DNA from: Gelidibacter mesophilus DSM 14095
Lineage (GTDB): Bacteria > Bacteroidota > Bacteroidia > Flavobacteriales > Flavobacteriaceae
Direction: 5' to 3'
Length of the DNA stretch: 64,000 nt
Assembly (NCBI RefSeq): GCF_000423005.1
Contig: NZ_KE383968.1
Span: 329,482 to 393,481 of the forward strand
Below are positions 17,985 through 27,003 of this stretch, piece after piece. Under the pieces are notes generated by a model. It ran no database searches. It was given only the letters and a program-made list of their open reading frames with translations, and had not been told where the DNA came from. Within the stretch, counting starts at the first letter, position 1; each line of letters opens with the position of its first letter. The position numbers and the translations under genes are program-made.

Positions 17985-18662
17985 TTATTCCTTTGGCTTT
18001 CCACCAACTACGATTACAATTTCACCTTTCGGAGGTTTGGCAGTATAATGCTCCAAAACTTCTTTTGCAGTTCCTCTGATGGTCTCTTCATAAAGCTTGC
18101 TCAATTCCCTGGACACGGAGACGGGTCGATCTTCACCAAAATATTCGCAAAAGTGCGTTAAAGTTTTTATGAGTTTATGGGGACTTTCATAAAAAATGAT
18201 AGTTCGAGTTTCTTCGGCCAAAATCAGCAATCGGGTTTGCCTTCCTTTTTTAACGGGCAAAAACCCTTCAAACACAAACTTATCATTGGGCAGTCCACTA
18301 TTGACCAAAGCAGGAACGAAAGCAGTGGCACCCGGCAAACAATCTACTTCAATATGATGCTCAATACAGGCACGCGCCAATAAAAATCCGGGATCGGAAA
18401 TTGCAGGCGTTCCGGCATCACTAATTAAAGCAACAGTAATGCCTGATTTAATTTTTTGAACCAAATGCTCCACCGTTTTATGCTCATTGTGCATATGGTG
18501 GGATTGGGAAGGCGTAGCAATCTCAAAATGTTTAAGGAGTTTTCCGGAAGTACGCGTGTCTTCGGCCAAAATCAAGTCTACTTCCTTTAGAACTTCAACA
18601 GCTCTAAAGGTCATATCCTTAAGATTTCCAATGGGTGTGGGTACGATGAATAATTTGCTCAT
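17985..18662 (-). CDS. rsmI: 16S rRNA 2'-O-ribose C1402 methyltransferase
   Basis: RsmI methylates the 2'-OH of C1402 in the ribosomal P site using SAM. The 225-residue protein shows the tetrapyrrole-methylase-like fold of the family: FIVPTPIGNLKDMTFRAV at the start, AEDTRTSGKLLKHF, and ISDAGTPAISDPGFLLARAC (near 82-101), all diagnostic for RsmI. The C-terminus is shorter than in E. coli (286 residues), as in other Bacteroidota. Its start lies 3 bases from the stop of the upstream hypothetical gene, so the two share a transcript. Confidence 0.94.
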   Translation of the reverse strand: MSKLFIVPTPIGNLKDMTFRAVEVLKEVDLILAEDTRTSGKLLKHFEIATPSQSHHMHNEHKTVEHLVQKIKSGITVALISDAGTPAISDPGFLLARACIEHHIEVDCLPGATAFVPALVNSGLPNDKFVFEGFLPVKKGRQTRLLILAEETRTIIFYESPHKLIKTLTHFCEYFGEDRPVSVSRELSKLYEETIRGTAKEVLEHYTAKPPKGEIVIVVGGKPKE

Positions 18663-18665
18663 TAA

Positions 18666-19403
18666 CTAATTGAACTTGCCTTCGATAATGACCATGAAAC
18701 GCTCTTCAATATCTTCTTTTCCCTGCCAACTGTTATAATCTGGTTTGACAATATTTTGAATTAAATTTTTGGCTTCGTCATAAGAACTCGAAGTATTGAT
18801 TTGAGAAAGAACACGTTCATAATCCTCACGTTGACCGTCAAAGAGATGTTTTATAAAAGCAATTTTATCGTTCAGACCAATATTTAAGCCATGCTTAAGT
18901 TTGTCATTTAATGATTTTTTTAACTGATCTTTAGAATTGAAAGCAGGAACTGGATCAAAAACCGGCATGTTTTTAAAACCTTCGGTCAAGTCATCAAGAT
19001 CTTGCTGTTTCGAGTCAATTTTTGGAAGATCTTGCTCAAAAAAAGCATCCACTTCATGAGTTTCATGGGGCATTTGCGCCACAAGATCTTTAATTTTCTC
19101 CATCACGGGCTCCATAATGCCATCATCTTCTATTTCATCAAGATTGACATAAACTTTATCTCCCCGTTCAATATTATCACTTATTTTGTTGTTAAAAGCC
19201 ACATCCAACATATCAAAAAACGAAGAATCAACGCCAATAGTAGGTAAGCCTTGTTCTAAATTTTCATTGGCAAATTTCAAAACACTTAATTTTTCATATA
19301 GAAGACCTGTTTCACGATGTAGTTCTGTAACATTCTCTTTCCCCTTCAATTTTAGTATGCGATGTGCGATACTCATTAATTCAGACTCCAACTTCTTCTT
19401 CAT
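18666..19403 (-). CDS. conserved Bacteroidota-type hypothetical protein
   Basis: A 245-residue soluble, acidic protein with no signal peptide or membrane segment. I start it at the ATG at 19403 (MKKKLESELMS); the longer frame uses only TTG. Residues 1-60 look helical and coiled-coil-like. The last 70 residues (NDKIAFIKHLFDGQREDYERVLSQ and the closing ERFMVIIEGKF) resemble a C-terminal helical module I remember from several uncharacterised Bacteroidota proteins. It sits directly upstream of rsmI, with a divergent tdk on the other side. I assign no function. Confidence 0.75.
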   Translation of the reverse strand: MKKKLESELMSIAHRILKLKGKENVTELHRETGLLYEKLSVLKFANENLEQGLPTIGVDSSFFDMLDVAFNNKISDNIERGDKVYVNLDEIEDDGIMEPVMEKIKDLVAQMPHETHEVDAFFEQDLPKIDSKQQDLDDLTEGFKNMPVFDPVPAFNSKDQLKKSLNDKLKHGLNIGLNDKIAFIKHLFDGQREDYERVLSQINTSSSYDEAKNLIQNIVKPDYNSWQGKEDIEERFMVIIEGKFN

Positions 19404-19506
19404 AACTTTTAACTTTAAATCCAATTTATGCTTATGATTTTTAATAAATTTACGCCACCTATAAATAAAACGAAGGTAGGCTTTGTTTTAGTGTTAAAAT
19501 TACGAA

Positions 19507-20154
19507 ATGTTTCTTGAAAATACAGTAAATCCTAAAGAACAATTTGGGTGGATTGAGGTTATTTGTGGCTCTATGTTTTCTGGTAAGACTGAAGAATTGA
19601 TCAGACGTCTTAAGCGTGCGCAATTTGCAAAACAGAAAGTGGAAATCTTCAAACCGAACGTTGATGTGCGCTACGACGAGGATTTGGTGGTATCTCACGA
19701 TTCAAATCAAATTCGTTCTACACCGGTGCCTGCGGCCGCCAATATTCCTATTTTAGCAGACGGATGTGATGTGGTTGGTATTGATGAAGCACAGTTTTTT
19801 GATGACGAAATCATTCGTGTTTGCAATGATTTGGCTAACAAAGGCGTGAGGGTAATTGTAGCTGGATTAGACATGGACTTTAAAGGCAATCCTTTTGGAC
19901 CTATGCCCCATTTAATGGCCACTGCCGAGTATGTAACCAAAGTACATGCTATTTGTACACGCACTGGTAATTTAGCCCAGTTTAGTTACAGAAAAGCCCA
20001 TAGCGATGCCTTAGTTCTTTTAGGTCAAGTTGATGAATATGAACCTTTAAGCCGTGGTGCATTTTACAAGGCCATGTTAAAGGACAAAGTAAGAGACATA
20101 AAAGTAATCGACCCTCAGGAACTCACCGAAAAACCCAATATCCCCAATGCCTAA
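19507..20154 (+). CDS. tdk: thymidine kinase
   Basis: Tdk phosphorylates thymidine to dTMP in the salvage pathway. The 215-residue type II enzyme has the P-loop GSMFSGKTEE (21-30), the catalytic DEAQFF motif with Glu94, the lasso region with the KVHAICTRTG motif near 158, and GLDMDFKGNPFG. Two of the four zinc cysteines usual in the family appear altered, since the KVHAICTRTGNLAQFSYR stretch has one Cys where CxxC is common. The gene overlaps alr by 8 bases, so the pair forms an operon. Confidence 0.94.
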   Translation: MFLENTVNPKEQFGWIEVICGSMFSGKTEELIRRLKRAQFAKQKVEIFKPNVDVRYDEDLVVSHDSNQIRSTPVPAAANIPILADGCDVVGIDEAQFFDDEIIRVCNDLANKGVRVIVAGLDMDFKGNPFGPMPHLMATAEYVTKVHAICTRTGNLAQFSYRKAHSDALVLLGQVDEYEPLSRGAFYKAMLKDKVRDIKVIDPQELTEKPNIPNA

Positions 20155-21253
20155 AGCGCAAGAAACCGTACTCGAAATTGATCTGTCTTCTCTAAAACAC
20201 AATTTTGAATATCTTAAATCCAAACTGCAAAAGAACACAAAATTCTTAGCCGTGGTCAAAGCATTTGCCTACGGTAATGATGCTGACGAAATTGCTATTT
20301 ATCTGCAAAATCTAGAGGTCGACTATTTTGCCGTGGCCTACACGAGTGAAGGTGTTGCTTTAAGAAATGCTGGAATTACCAAACCTATTTTGGTCTTGCA
20401 CCCTTTGCCTGCAGGCTTTGATTCCATCATTGAACGATGCCTGGAGCCAAGTCTTTACAATGATAAAGTCTTAAATGAATTTCTGGAGATTGCCGCTGCA
20501 AAAAAACAAAAAAACTATCCAATCCATCTAAAATTCAATACTGGACTGAATAGATTGGGATTTTCAGAAATTGATATTGAATCTATCTATAAAAGACTAG
20601 ATGCCTCAAAAGCTATTAAGGTCAACTCTATTTTTTCGCATTTGGCCGCAAGTGAAGATTTAAAAGAAAAGGAATTTACCCAATATCAAATTCGTTCCTT
20701 TAAAAATATTTCAGAAAAATTTAAAACAGTCTTTGGTTACCAACCCATGCTCCATTTGTCTAATACTTCCGGAATTTTAAACTATCCAGAGGCTCATTTG
20801 GACATGGTACGCAGTGGTATAGGTTTATATGGTTTTGGGAATTCTGACCAGGAAAATAAAAACTTCAGACCTATTGCCGCCCTTAAATCGGTAATTTCAC
20901 AAATCCACCACATTGAGAAAGGTGAAACTGTGGGTTATAATCGTGCCTATAAAAGCGTTGGGTTCATGAAAACTGCCACTATTCCCATTGGTCATGCCGA
21001 TGGAATAGGGCGCCAATACGGTAAAGAAAAAGGATTTGTAGTTATCAATGGACATAAAGCCCATATTATTGGTAATGTTTGCATGGATATGATTATGGTC
21101 AATATTACGGATATTGAATGTGAAGAAGGGGATGAAGTGATAATATTTGACGCCGCACATACCGCAGAAAATTTAGCTAGTGCTGCCAGCACCATTTCAT
21201 ACGAATTGATTACGGCCATTTCACAGCGTGTCAAACGAATAATAAAAAAATAA
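20147..21253 (+). CDS. alr: alanine racemase
   Basis: Alr supplies D-alanine for peptidoglycan. The 368-residue fold type III PLP enzyme has the PLP lysine Lys38 in VVKAFAYGND (most relatives have VVKANAYGHG, so Asn to Phe and His to Asn are mild changes) and the second catalytic base Tyr264 in GYNRAYKS. MVRSGIGLYG and VCMDMIMVNIT are further family landmarks. Translation is probably coupled to tdk through the 8-base overlap. Confidence 0.93.
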   Translation: MPKAQETVLEIDLSSLKHNFEYLKSKLQKNTKFLAVVKAFAYGNDADEIAIYLQNLEVDYFAVAYTSEGVALRNAGITKPILVLHPLPAGFDSIIERCLEPSLYNDKVLNEFLEIAAAKKQKNYPIHLKFNTGLNRLGFSEIDIESIYKRLDASKAIKVNSIFSHLAASEDLKEKEFTQYQIRSFKNISEKFKTVFGYQPMLHLSNTSGILNYPEAHLDMVRSGIGLYGFGNSDQENKNFRPIAALKSVISQIHHIEKGETVGYNRAYKSVGFMKTATIPIGHADGIGRQYGKEKGFVVINGHKAHIIGNVCMDMIMVNITDIECEEGDEVIIFDAAHTAENLASAASTISYELITAISQRVKRIIKK

Positions 21254-21326
21254 ATGCCTGGCAGAAATTTAACAGTTGTATATTTTTCTTACTTTCGTAA
21301 CATAAAACTAACTTAATTCAAAAATT

Positions 21327-21737
21327 ATGTGGAAAGAATTTAAAGATTTCATCATGACGGGCAACGTCATCGATTTGGCCGTTGCGGTATTACTTGCTGG
21401 AGCAGTTGGCTTGGTAGTTAATGGATTTGTAAGTGATATTATGATGCCGATAGTAGGATATTTTACTGGAGGCGTAGATTTTACAGACATGTTTTATGCC
21501 TTAGACGGAAAAGTTTATGAGTCGTTGGCAGTTGCAACAGAAGCTGGTGCCGCAGTAATTGCATATGGTAAATGGATCAACTCCATCATTAATTTAATTA
21601 TTGTTGGTTTTGTCTTATTCATGATCGTTAAAGCTTACGCAAGAGTAAGAGCTAAGAAAGTGGAAGCACCAGCACCACCTCCTGGACCAACTGAAATTGA
21701 TTTATTGAAAGAAATCAGAGACGCATTGAAAAAATAA
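21327..21737 (+). CDS. mscL: large-conductance mechanosensitive channel
   Basis: MscL opens under membrane tension to release solutes during hypo-osmotic shock. The 136-residue protein has the N-terminal amphipathic helix and pore-lining TM1 (WKEFKDFIMTGNVIDLAVAVLLAGAV), a periplasmic loop, TM2 (near residues 82-105, NSIINLIIVGFVLFMIVKA) and a charged C-terminal helix after an unusual proline-rich linker (APAPPPGPTE). It forms a homopentamer in the inner membrane. It has its own terminator. Confidence 0.94.
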   Translation: MWKEFKDFIMTGNVIDLAVAVLLAGAVGLVVNGFVSDIMMPIVGYFTGGVDFTDMFYALDGKVYESLAVATEAGAAVIAYGKWINSIINLIIVGFVLFMIVKAYARVRAKKVEAPAPPPGPTEIDLLKEIRDALKK

Positions 21738-21763
21738 TCACGCTACACCCATATTCTAACTTA

Positions 21764-21797
21764 AACCCGATTCCTAAAAAGAATCGGGTTATTTTTT
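21764..21797 (+). terminator. terminator of mscL
   Basis: A perfect 10-bp stem, AACCCGATTC / GAATCGGGTT, has a 7-base A-rich loop and is followed by ATTTTTTAT. Confidence 0.9.
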
Positions 21798-21859
21798 ATA
21801 AGATGTTCTTTATATACATTTAATTATTAGTTACTTTAGCGACTTAAATTTTTTAAATT

Positions 21860-22849
21860 ATGAAAGTAGCTGTTGTAGGTGCCACTGGAATGGTAGGCGA
21901 AGTAATGTTAAAAGTCCTTGAAGAACGTAATTTTCCTTTCACGGAGTTATTGCTTGTTGCCTCAGAAAGATCTGTAGGCAAGGAAATTACCTTTAAAAAT
22001 AAAACATATAAAGTTATAGGATTGGCAGATGCAGTTTCAAAGAAGCCAGATGTCGCTTTCTTTTCCGCTGGTGGAGAAACCTCTCTAGAATGGGCTCCAA
22101 AATTTGCGGAAGCCGGCACTACCGTAATTGACAATTCTTCTGCTTGGAGAATGGATGCTTCAAAAAAATTGATAGTTCCAGAAATTAATGCAGATCAGCT
22201 TACAAAAGAAGATAAAATCATAGCCAATCCAAACTGTTCAACCACGCAATTGGTGATGGTCTTGGCCCCTCTTCATAAGAAATATAACATTAAACGTATT
22301 GTTGTTTCTACATACCAATCCATTACAGGAACGGGCTTAAAAGCGGTAAAACAATTAGAAAATGAATTGGCCGGTGTGCAAGGCGAAATGGCCTATCCCT
22401 ATCCAATTCATAAAAATGCCATTCCACATTGTGATGTGTTTGAAGAAAATGGTTATACCAAAGAAGAAATGAAATTGGTTAGGGAAACCCAAAAGATTCT
22501 AGATGATCGTTCTATTGCAGTGACTGCAACAGCGGTAAGAATTCCAACAGAAGGTGGCCATAGCGAAGCCGTAAATGTGGAATTTGAAAAAGATTTTGAT
22601 ATCACCGAAGTACGTCAATTATTAAGCAAAACTTCTGGTGTCGTGGTTCAGGATAATACCGATGTCAACACCTATCCCATGCCAATTTATGCCAATGGAA
22701 AAGACGATGTTTTTGTGGGACGCATCAGACGTGATGCTTCTCAGCCCAACTCTTTAAACTTGTGGATTGTTAGTGACAACTTAAGAAAAGGTGCCGCAAC
22801 AAATACAATTCAAATTGCCGAGTATTTAATTGACAAAAATTTACTTTAA
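21860..22849 (+). CDS. asd: aspartate-semialdehyde dehydrogenase
   Basis: Asd reduces aspartyl phosphate to aspartate semialdehyde with NADPH, the branch point to lysine/diaminopimelate, threonine and methionine. The 329-residue protein shows the nucleotide-binding GATGMVGEVM at the N-terminus, the catalytic Cys126 in NPNCSTTQ and the conserved histidine region TEGGHSEAVNVEF near residue 232. A near-match -7 box (TACTTTAG, 21832) sits 20 bases before the start. The gene is flanked by terminators, so it is a single-gene unit. Confidence 0.95.
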   Translation: MKVAVVGATGMVGEVMLKVLEERNFPFTELLLVASERSVGKEITFKNKTYKVIGLADAVSKKPDVAFFSAGGETSLEWAPKFAEAGTTVIDNSSAWRMDASKKLIVPEINADQLTKEDKIIANPNCSTTQLVMVLAPLHKKYNIKRIVVSTYQSITGTGLKAVKQLENELAGVQGEMAYPYPIHKNAIPHCDVFEENGYTKEEMKLVRETQKILDDRSIAVTATAVRIPTEGGHSEAVNVEFEKDFDITEVRQLLSKTSGVVVQDNTDVNTYPMPIYANGKDDVFVGRIRRDASQPNSLNLWIVSDNLRKGAATNTIQIAEYLIDKNLL

Positions 22850-22910
22850 AAAGATGATTCATTGAAAACAGAAATGTTTATCAAGAATTACAATTCTTAA
22901 CAAAATATTA

Positions 22911-22948
22911 AAAAGGCTTCTACATCTATTTGTAGGGGCTTTTTTGTC
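22911..22948 (+). terminator. terminator of asd
   Basis: AAAAGGCTTCTACA pairs with TGTAGGGGCTTTTT as a 14-bp stem (three G-U wobbles) with a 6-base loop, ending in a T-run. The -7 box of the next gene begins at its edge. Confidence 0.8.
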
Positions 22949-22956
22949 TATTTTTG
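22949..22956 (+). promoter_or_regulatory. Bacteroidota -7 box for the prolyl oligopeptidase gene
   Basis: TATTTTTG is an exact TANNTTTG match with TTTG at 22929-22932, 16 bases upstream, just under the normal 17-23 spacing. It starts right after the asd terminator's T-run. Confidence 0.5.
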
Positions 22957-22985
22957 GAACACAACACTTAAAACGTTAACATCTT

Positions 22986-25145
22986 ATGAGAAATTTAGCG
23001 CTTGCAATGGTTCTTCTTGCTACAATAACTGCCTGCAAAAATGAAAACGAACTTAAAAAATCCAATTACATAGCTGTGACCTATCCTGAAACAAAAACGG
23101 TAGATACCGTTGATACCTATTTTGGAGAACAAGTAAAAGATCCTTACCGCTGGTTGGAAGATGACCGTAGCAAAGAAACCGGCGCATGGGTTAAAGCCCA
23201 AAATGAAGTTACAAAGGGTTATTTAGAGCAGATCCCTTACCGCCAAGAACTCAAAGAACGATTGGAAGAAATCTGGAACTACGAGAAAATAGGGGCTCCT
23301 TTCGTTGAAGGTGACTATACCTACTATTATAAAAACGATGGCTTGCAGAATCAGTCCGTTATTTATAGAAAGAAAACTGGCGAAGACAAAGAAGAGGTCT
23401 TTTTAGATCCAAATACCTTCAGTAAAGATGGGACCGTTTCTTTGGGTGGCCTTAATTTTTCCAAAAATGGAAAACTTGCTGCTTATGCTATTTCTGAAGG
23501 CGGAAGTGATTGGCGCAAAGTTATCATCATGGATACTGAAGGTAAAGAACAAATTGAAGACACGATTGTGGATGTCAAATTCAGCGGTATTTCATGGAAA
23601 AACAATGATGGTTTTTATTATTCAAGCTATGACAAACCTAAAGGAAGTGAGCTCTCAGCCAAGACGGATCAACATAAATTGTTTTATCATAAACTAGGAA
23701 CTTCACAAAAACAAGACCAACTAATCTATGGCGGCACAGCAGAACAAAAACATCGCTACGTTAGTGGTGGTGTTACGGAAGATGGCAATTATTTATTTAT
23801 CTATCCAAGAAGTTCAACTTCAGGAACCAAATTATTAATGCAGGACTTGTCGAAACCAAATAGCAAAATGATTAGCATTTTAGACAATTCTGATACAGAT
23901 ACTAGAGTTATTGAAAACGTTGGAAGCACACTTTATTTAATTACCAATAAAAATGCACCCAATCAAAAAGTTGTCACTGTTGACGCATCAAATCCGCGTC
24001 CGGAAAACTGGAAAGATTTTATTCCTGAAACGGAGAATGTATTAAGTGCCTCAACAAGCAGCGGATATATATTTGCCAGTTATATGGTAGATGCGGTCTC
24101 CAAAGTAAAACAGTACGATTATGACGGAAAATTGGTAAGAGAGATCGAACTCCCGGGCGTAGGAAGTGCTGGTGGTTTTGGAGGTAAAAAAGATGATGAG
24201 ACGGTTTATTATGCCTTCTCCAACTACATCACGCCAAGTACTATTTACGAGCTAAATCCAAAAGATGGTGTTTCTAAAGTTTATAAAAAACCAGCAATTA
24301 AATTCAATGCAGATGATTTTGAAAGCAAACAGGTCTTTTACAATTCAAAAGATGGAACAAAAGTACCAATGATTATTTCCTATAAAAAAGGTATAGAACT
24401 CAACGGTAAAAACCCAACCATCTTATATAGCTACGGCGGATTTAATATTTCTATGACGCCATCTTTCAGCATTGCAAACGCAGTCTGGATGGAGCAAGGC
24501 GGTGTTTATGCCGTTCCTAATATCCGAGGTGGTGGAGAATATGGTAAAAAATGGCATGATGCGGGTACTAAAATGGAAAAGCAAAATGTTTTTGATGATT
24601 TTATCGCTGCCGCAGAATACTTGATTGCTAATAACTATACCTCATCAGATTATTTAGCCATTAGAGGTGGATCAAACGGCGGACTTTTAGTTGGAGCGAC
24701 CATGACCCAACGTCCTGATCTAGTAAAAGTAGCAATTCCTGCCGTTGGTGTTTTAGATATGTTACGTTATCATACATTTACCTCAGGAGCTGGTTGGGCT
24801 TATGATTATGGAACCTCTGAGGACAGTAAAGAAATGTTCGATTATCTTAAAGGCTACTCGCCTATTCATAATGTAAAAGAGGGTGTAGAATATCCTGCAA
24901 CGATGATCACCACTGGAGATCATGATGACCGAGTGGTACCTGCACACAGTTTTAAATTTGCCGCAGAATTACAAAGTAAACAAACAGGAAACAATCCTGT
25001 TTTGATAAGAATTGAAACCGATGCTGGCCACGGTGCAGGAACTCCTGTTAGCAAAACCATTGAGCAGTACGCGGATATTTTCGGATTTACGCTTTACAAT
25101 ATGGGCTATAAGGTGCTTCCAAACACAACCAAGGTAAAAGGATAA
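22986..25145 (+). CDS. prolyl oligopeptidase (S9A) lipoprotein
   Basis: This is a serine peptidase that cleaves proline-containing oligopeptides on the carboxyl side of Pro. The 719-residue protein starts with a lipoprotein signal (lipobox TITAC, Cys at about 17), so it is probably membrane-anchored in the periplasm. A seven-bladed propeller occupies about 90-450. The alpha/beta hydrolase domain carries Ser563 in RGGSNGGLL, the acidic GDHDDRVVP at about 644-652, and His682 in DAGHGAG, a complete triad. [10 protein letters not shown] and [10 protein letters not shown] are typical S9A landmarks. It has its own promoter. Confidence 0.94.
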   Translation: MRNLALAMVLLATITACKNENELKKSNYIAVTYPETKTVDTVDTYFGEQVKDPYRWLEDDRSKETGAWVKAQNEVTKGYLEQIPYRQELKERLEEIWNYEKIGAPFVEGDYTYYYKNDGLQNQSVIYRKKTGEDKEEVFLDPNTFSKDGTVSLGGLNFSKNGKLAAYAISEGGSDWRKVIIMDTEGKEQIEDTIVDVKFSGISWKNNDGFYYSSYDKPKGSELSAKTDQHKLFYHKLGTSQKQDQLIYGGTAEQKHRYVSGGVTEDGNYLFIYPRSSTSGTKLLMQDLSKPNSKMISILDNSDTDTRVIENVGSTLYLITNKNAPNQKVVTVDASNPRPENWKDFIPETENVLSASTSSGYIFASYMVDAVSKVKQYDYDGKLVREIELPGVGSAGGFGGKKDDETVYYAFSNYITPSTIYELNPKDGVSKVYKKPAIKFNADDFESKQVFYNSKDGTKVPMIISYKKGIELNGKNPTILYSYGGFNISMTPSFSIANAVWMEQGGVYAVPNIRGGGEYGKKWHDAGTKMEKQNVFDDFIAAAEYLIANNYTSSDYLAIRGGSNGGLLVGATMTQRPDLVKVAIPAVGVLDMLRYHTFTSGAGWAYDYGTSEDSKEMFDYLKGYSPIHNVKEGVEYPATMITTGDHDDRVVPAHSFKFAAELQSKQTGNNPVLIRIETDAGHGAGTPVSKTIEQYADIFGFTLYNMGYKVLPNTTKVKG

Positions 25146-25166
25146 ATTTTAATTTCACAAGACTTC

Positions 25167-25201
25167 AGACCTGTCAAGTTTTTTTGAAATTTGGCAGGTC
25201 T
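25167..25201 (+). repeat. AGACCTG-family inverted repeat, copy 3 (possible terminator)
   Basis: AGACCTGTCAA (25167-25177) pairs with TTGGCAGGTCT (25191-25201) over 11 bp with one G-U pair and a 13-base T/A loop. It lies 22 bases past the peptidase stop, so it may double as its terminator. Confidence 0.65.
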
Positions 25202-25215
25202 TATTATATGTAAAC

Positions 25216-26145
25216 ATGCTTAAAGTAAACAACATTATCTTTAGTTACGACAAAGAAGACGTCGGACCCCCCGTACTCAATGGTATTGACTTTACCGTAG
25301 AACCAGGCGAACATATTTCAGTTATAGGCGAAAGTGGGTCAGGGAAATCCACACTTTTGAAATTGATTTATGGCGAATTTGATTTGACGGAAGGTGAGAT
25401 TTTTTGGAAAGACACTGAAATTTTAGGTCCTAAATATAATCTTGTGGTGGGCTATGAGTTCATGAAATATGTTGCCCAAGAATTTGATTTGATGCCCTAT
25501 ATCACTGTGGAAGAAAATATTGGTAAACATCTATCCAATTTCTTTCCGGAGGAAAAAAAAGAGCGTGTCCAAGAACTTTTAGAGGTTGTAGAATTACAAG
25601 ATTTTGCAAAAACTAAAGTAAAAACCTTAAGTGGCGGTCAAAAGCAGCGTGTGGCATTGGCAAGAGCCTTGGCAAAACAACCAGAAATCATCTTGTTGGA
25701 CGAACCCTTCAGCCATATTGATAATTTTCAAAAACAGTCCTTGAGAAGAAGTGTTTTTAACTATCTAAAATATAAAAATATTGCCTGTATTGTGGCCACT
25801 CATGACCGTGAAGATGTGTTGGGGCATGCCGATAAAATGATAGTTCTGCACGATACAAGAATCATAGCTAACAAATCGCCTCAAGAACTTTATAAAAATC
25901 CTGAAATGCCTTTAACTGCATCATTTTTTGGAGAATTTAATCTTATCAATGATGAAATAATCTATGCACATCAACTTCAAATTGTTGAAGAATCAGATTT
26001 GAAAGTAGCAGTGCACCACAATTACTTTAAAGGCCACTATTATTTAATTGAAGGACATACCGAGGATGACATTATTTTTTTCGAAAATCAAACAGCCTTA
26101 CAAAAAAACTCAAAGGTCTATCTTAAAATCCTCATTCTGCAATAG
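25216..26145 (+). CDS. ABC transporter ATP-binding protein
   Basis: This 309-residue ABC ATPase has Walker A GESGSGKST (near 37), the signature LSGGQKQRVALARAL (near 138), Walker B IILLDEPFSH and the H-loop ATHDRED (near 194). The N-terminal nucleotide-binding domain is followed by about 90 residues with short beta-strands, resembling the regulatory tail of sugar/iron-type ATPases (UgpC/FbpC/PotA class). No permease or binding protein is adjacent, so the partner and substrate are unknown. The last 14 bases overlap the end of the convergent phosphopantetheinyl transferase gene. Confidence 0.88.
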   Translation: MLKVNNIIFSYDKEDVGPPVLNGIDFTVEPGEHISVIGESGSGKSTLLKLIYGEFDLTEGEIFWKDTEILGPKYNLVVGYEFMKYVAQEFDLMPYITVEENIGKHLSNFFPEEKKERVQELLEVVELQDFAKTKVKTLSGGQKQRVALARALAKQPEIILLDEPFSHIDNFQKQSLRRSVFNYLKYKNIACIVATHDREDVLGHADKMIVLHDTRIIANKSPQELYKNPEMPLTASFFGEFNLINDEIIYAHQLQIVEESDLKVAVHHNYFKGHYYLIEGHTEDDIIFFENQTALQKNSKVYLKILILQ

Positions 26146-26704
26146 CCAAGGCTCCAAAACAACCGTGATGAGATAAGGACAACTGCGCTTCTTGTAAATT
26201 TCCGTTAACATAAAATTGCGGTACTCCCATGTCATTTTTAATGACCTCAATAGTATCTGGAGAGAGGTTCTTCAACTCAGCATAGGATTTAGCAGCACAC
26301 TGGTAACTTTGTGTATTCTGAACTTTATAATCTGTATTTATAAATTGAAATACCTTAGACATCCATTCAGGCTTAATGTAAGCCGTAGTTTGGATAAAAT
26401 TTCGATGCGTTTGGGTTACTGTAGGTATCGATTTATTTTGAAAGATAACCTGGCCTTTATCTGAATGTGTGCTAAAACATTTAAAATCTTTCGGATTGAA
26501 ATGGGGAACTCTATTGCCCCTAGCAATAATTTTATAGGCACTTTCCTTCATGCTCCATAAATGCCATATATTATGGAATCGAGATCCATTTGACAGAATA
26601 AACTCCTGTTCTTCTTCAGAAAAAAGCTTATCCAAAAACCGCTGTTCCTGCCATCGGGAATTTTGATTTGCAAAAATTAGATCGACAATATCGTTACCAA
26701 TCAT
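26132..26704 (-). CDS. 4'-phosphopantetheinyl transferase (AcpS-like)
   Basis: This 190-residue protein transfers the phosphopantetheine arm from CoA to a serine of an ACP. The N-terminal motif IGNDIVDL carries the Mg-binding Asp5, and WSMKESAYKI near residue 50 is the conserved (W/F)xxKES(A/F)xK block. The length, longer than the approximately 120-residue AcpS, fits lineage variants found next to secondary-metabolite ACPs. I start it at the ATG at 26704, whose A is the last base of the ACP stop codon (TGATG); the longer frame uses only a TTG. It most likely activates the adjacent ACP. Confidence 0.87.
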   Translation of the reverse strand: MIGNDIVDLIFANQNSRWQEQRFLDKLFSEEEQEFILSNGSRFHNIWHLWSMKESAYKIIARGNRVPHFNPKDFKCFSTHSDKGQVIFQNKSIPTVTQTHRNFIQTTAYIKPEWMSKVFQFINTDYKVQNTQSYQCAAKSYAELKNLSPDTIEVIKNDMGVPQFYVNGNLQEAQLSLSHHGCFGALAIAE

Positions 26705-26955
26705 CAAGCGCTTATTTTAGAGCTCACAATGTCCATGGCTGCTTTTACCGAAAGCATGCGCTCCATTTCATCATTTTCTATTCGAATATCAAATTCGTCT
26801 TCCACATCCAATATCACATCCACCAAATTGGCCGAATTGATCTTTAAATCGCCCACAAATGTAGTATGCTCAGAGAGATTATTAAACGCTTCCTCATCTT
26901 GGATGTAGGGTTTAACGATGGATTTTAACTTGGTAATTAATTCTTCTTTTTTCAT
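26704..26955 (-). CDS. acyl carrier protein of the type III PKS cluster
   Basis: This 83-residue ACP has four predicted helices. The phosphopantetheine attachment site is Ser41 in LKINSANLVDVI, with Asn where the common DSL motif has Asp. The following VEDEFDIRIENDEMERM is the acidic helix II/III recognised by partner enzymes. It is followed, with a 1-base overlap, by a phosphopantetheinyl transferase, and lies 48 bases downstream of the ketosynthase. It carries intermediates of the dedicated acyl assembly line and may hand the finished chain to the type III PKS; the last step is inference. Confidence 0.9.
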   Translation of the reverse strand: MKKEELITKLKSIVKPYIQDEEAFNNLSEHTTFVGDLKINSANLVDVILDVEDEFDIRIENDEMERMLSVKAAMDIVSSKISA

Positions 26956-27003
26956 GTAGGCTTATGTTATCGAATTCCATTAGAACAGAGTGTGCGCAGG
27001 AAA

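Noticed and set aside
19404-19424. TTG start for the hypothetical gene next to rsmI
   Set aside because: Only a TTG starts the longer frame; the ATG at 19403 gives a natural MKKKLESE start.
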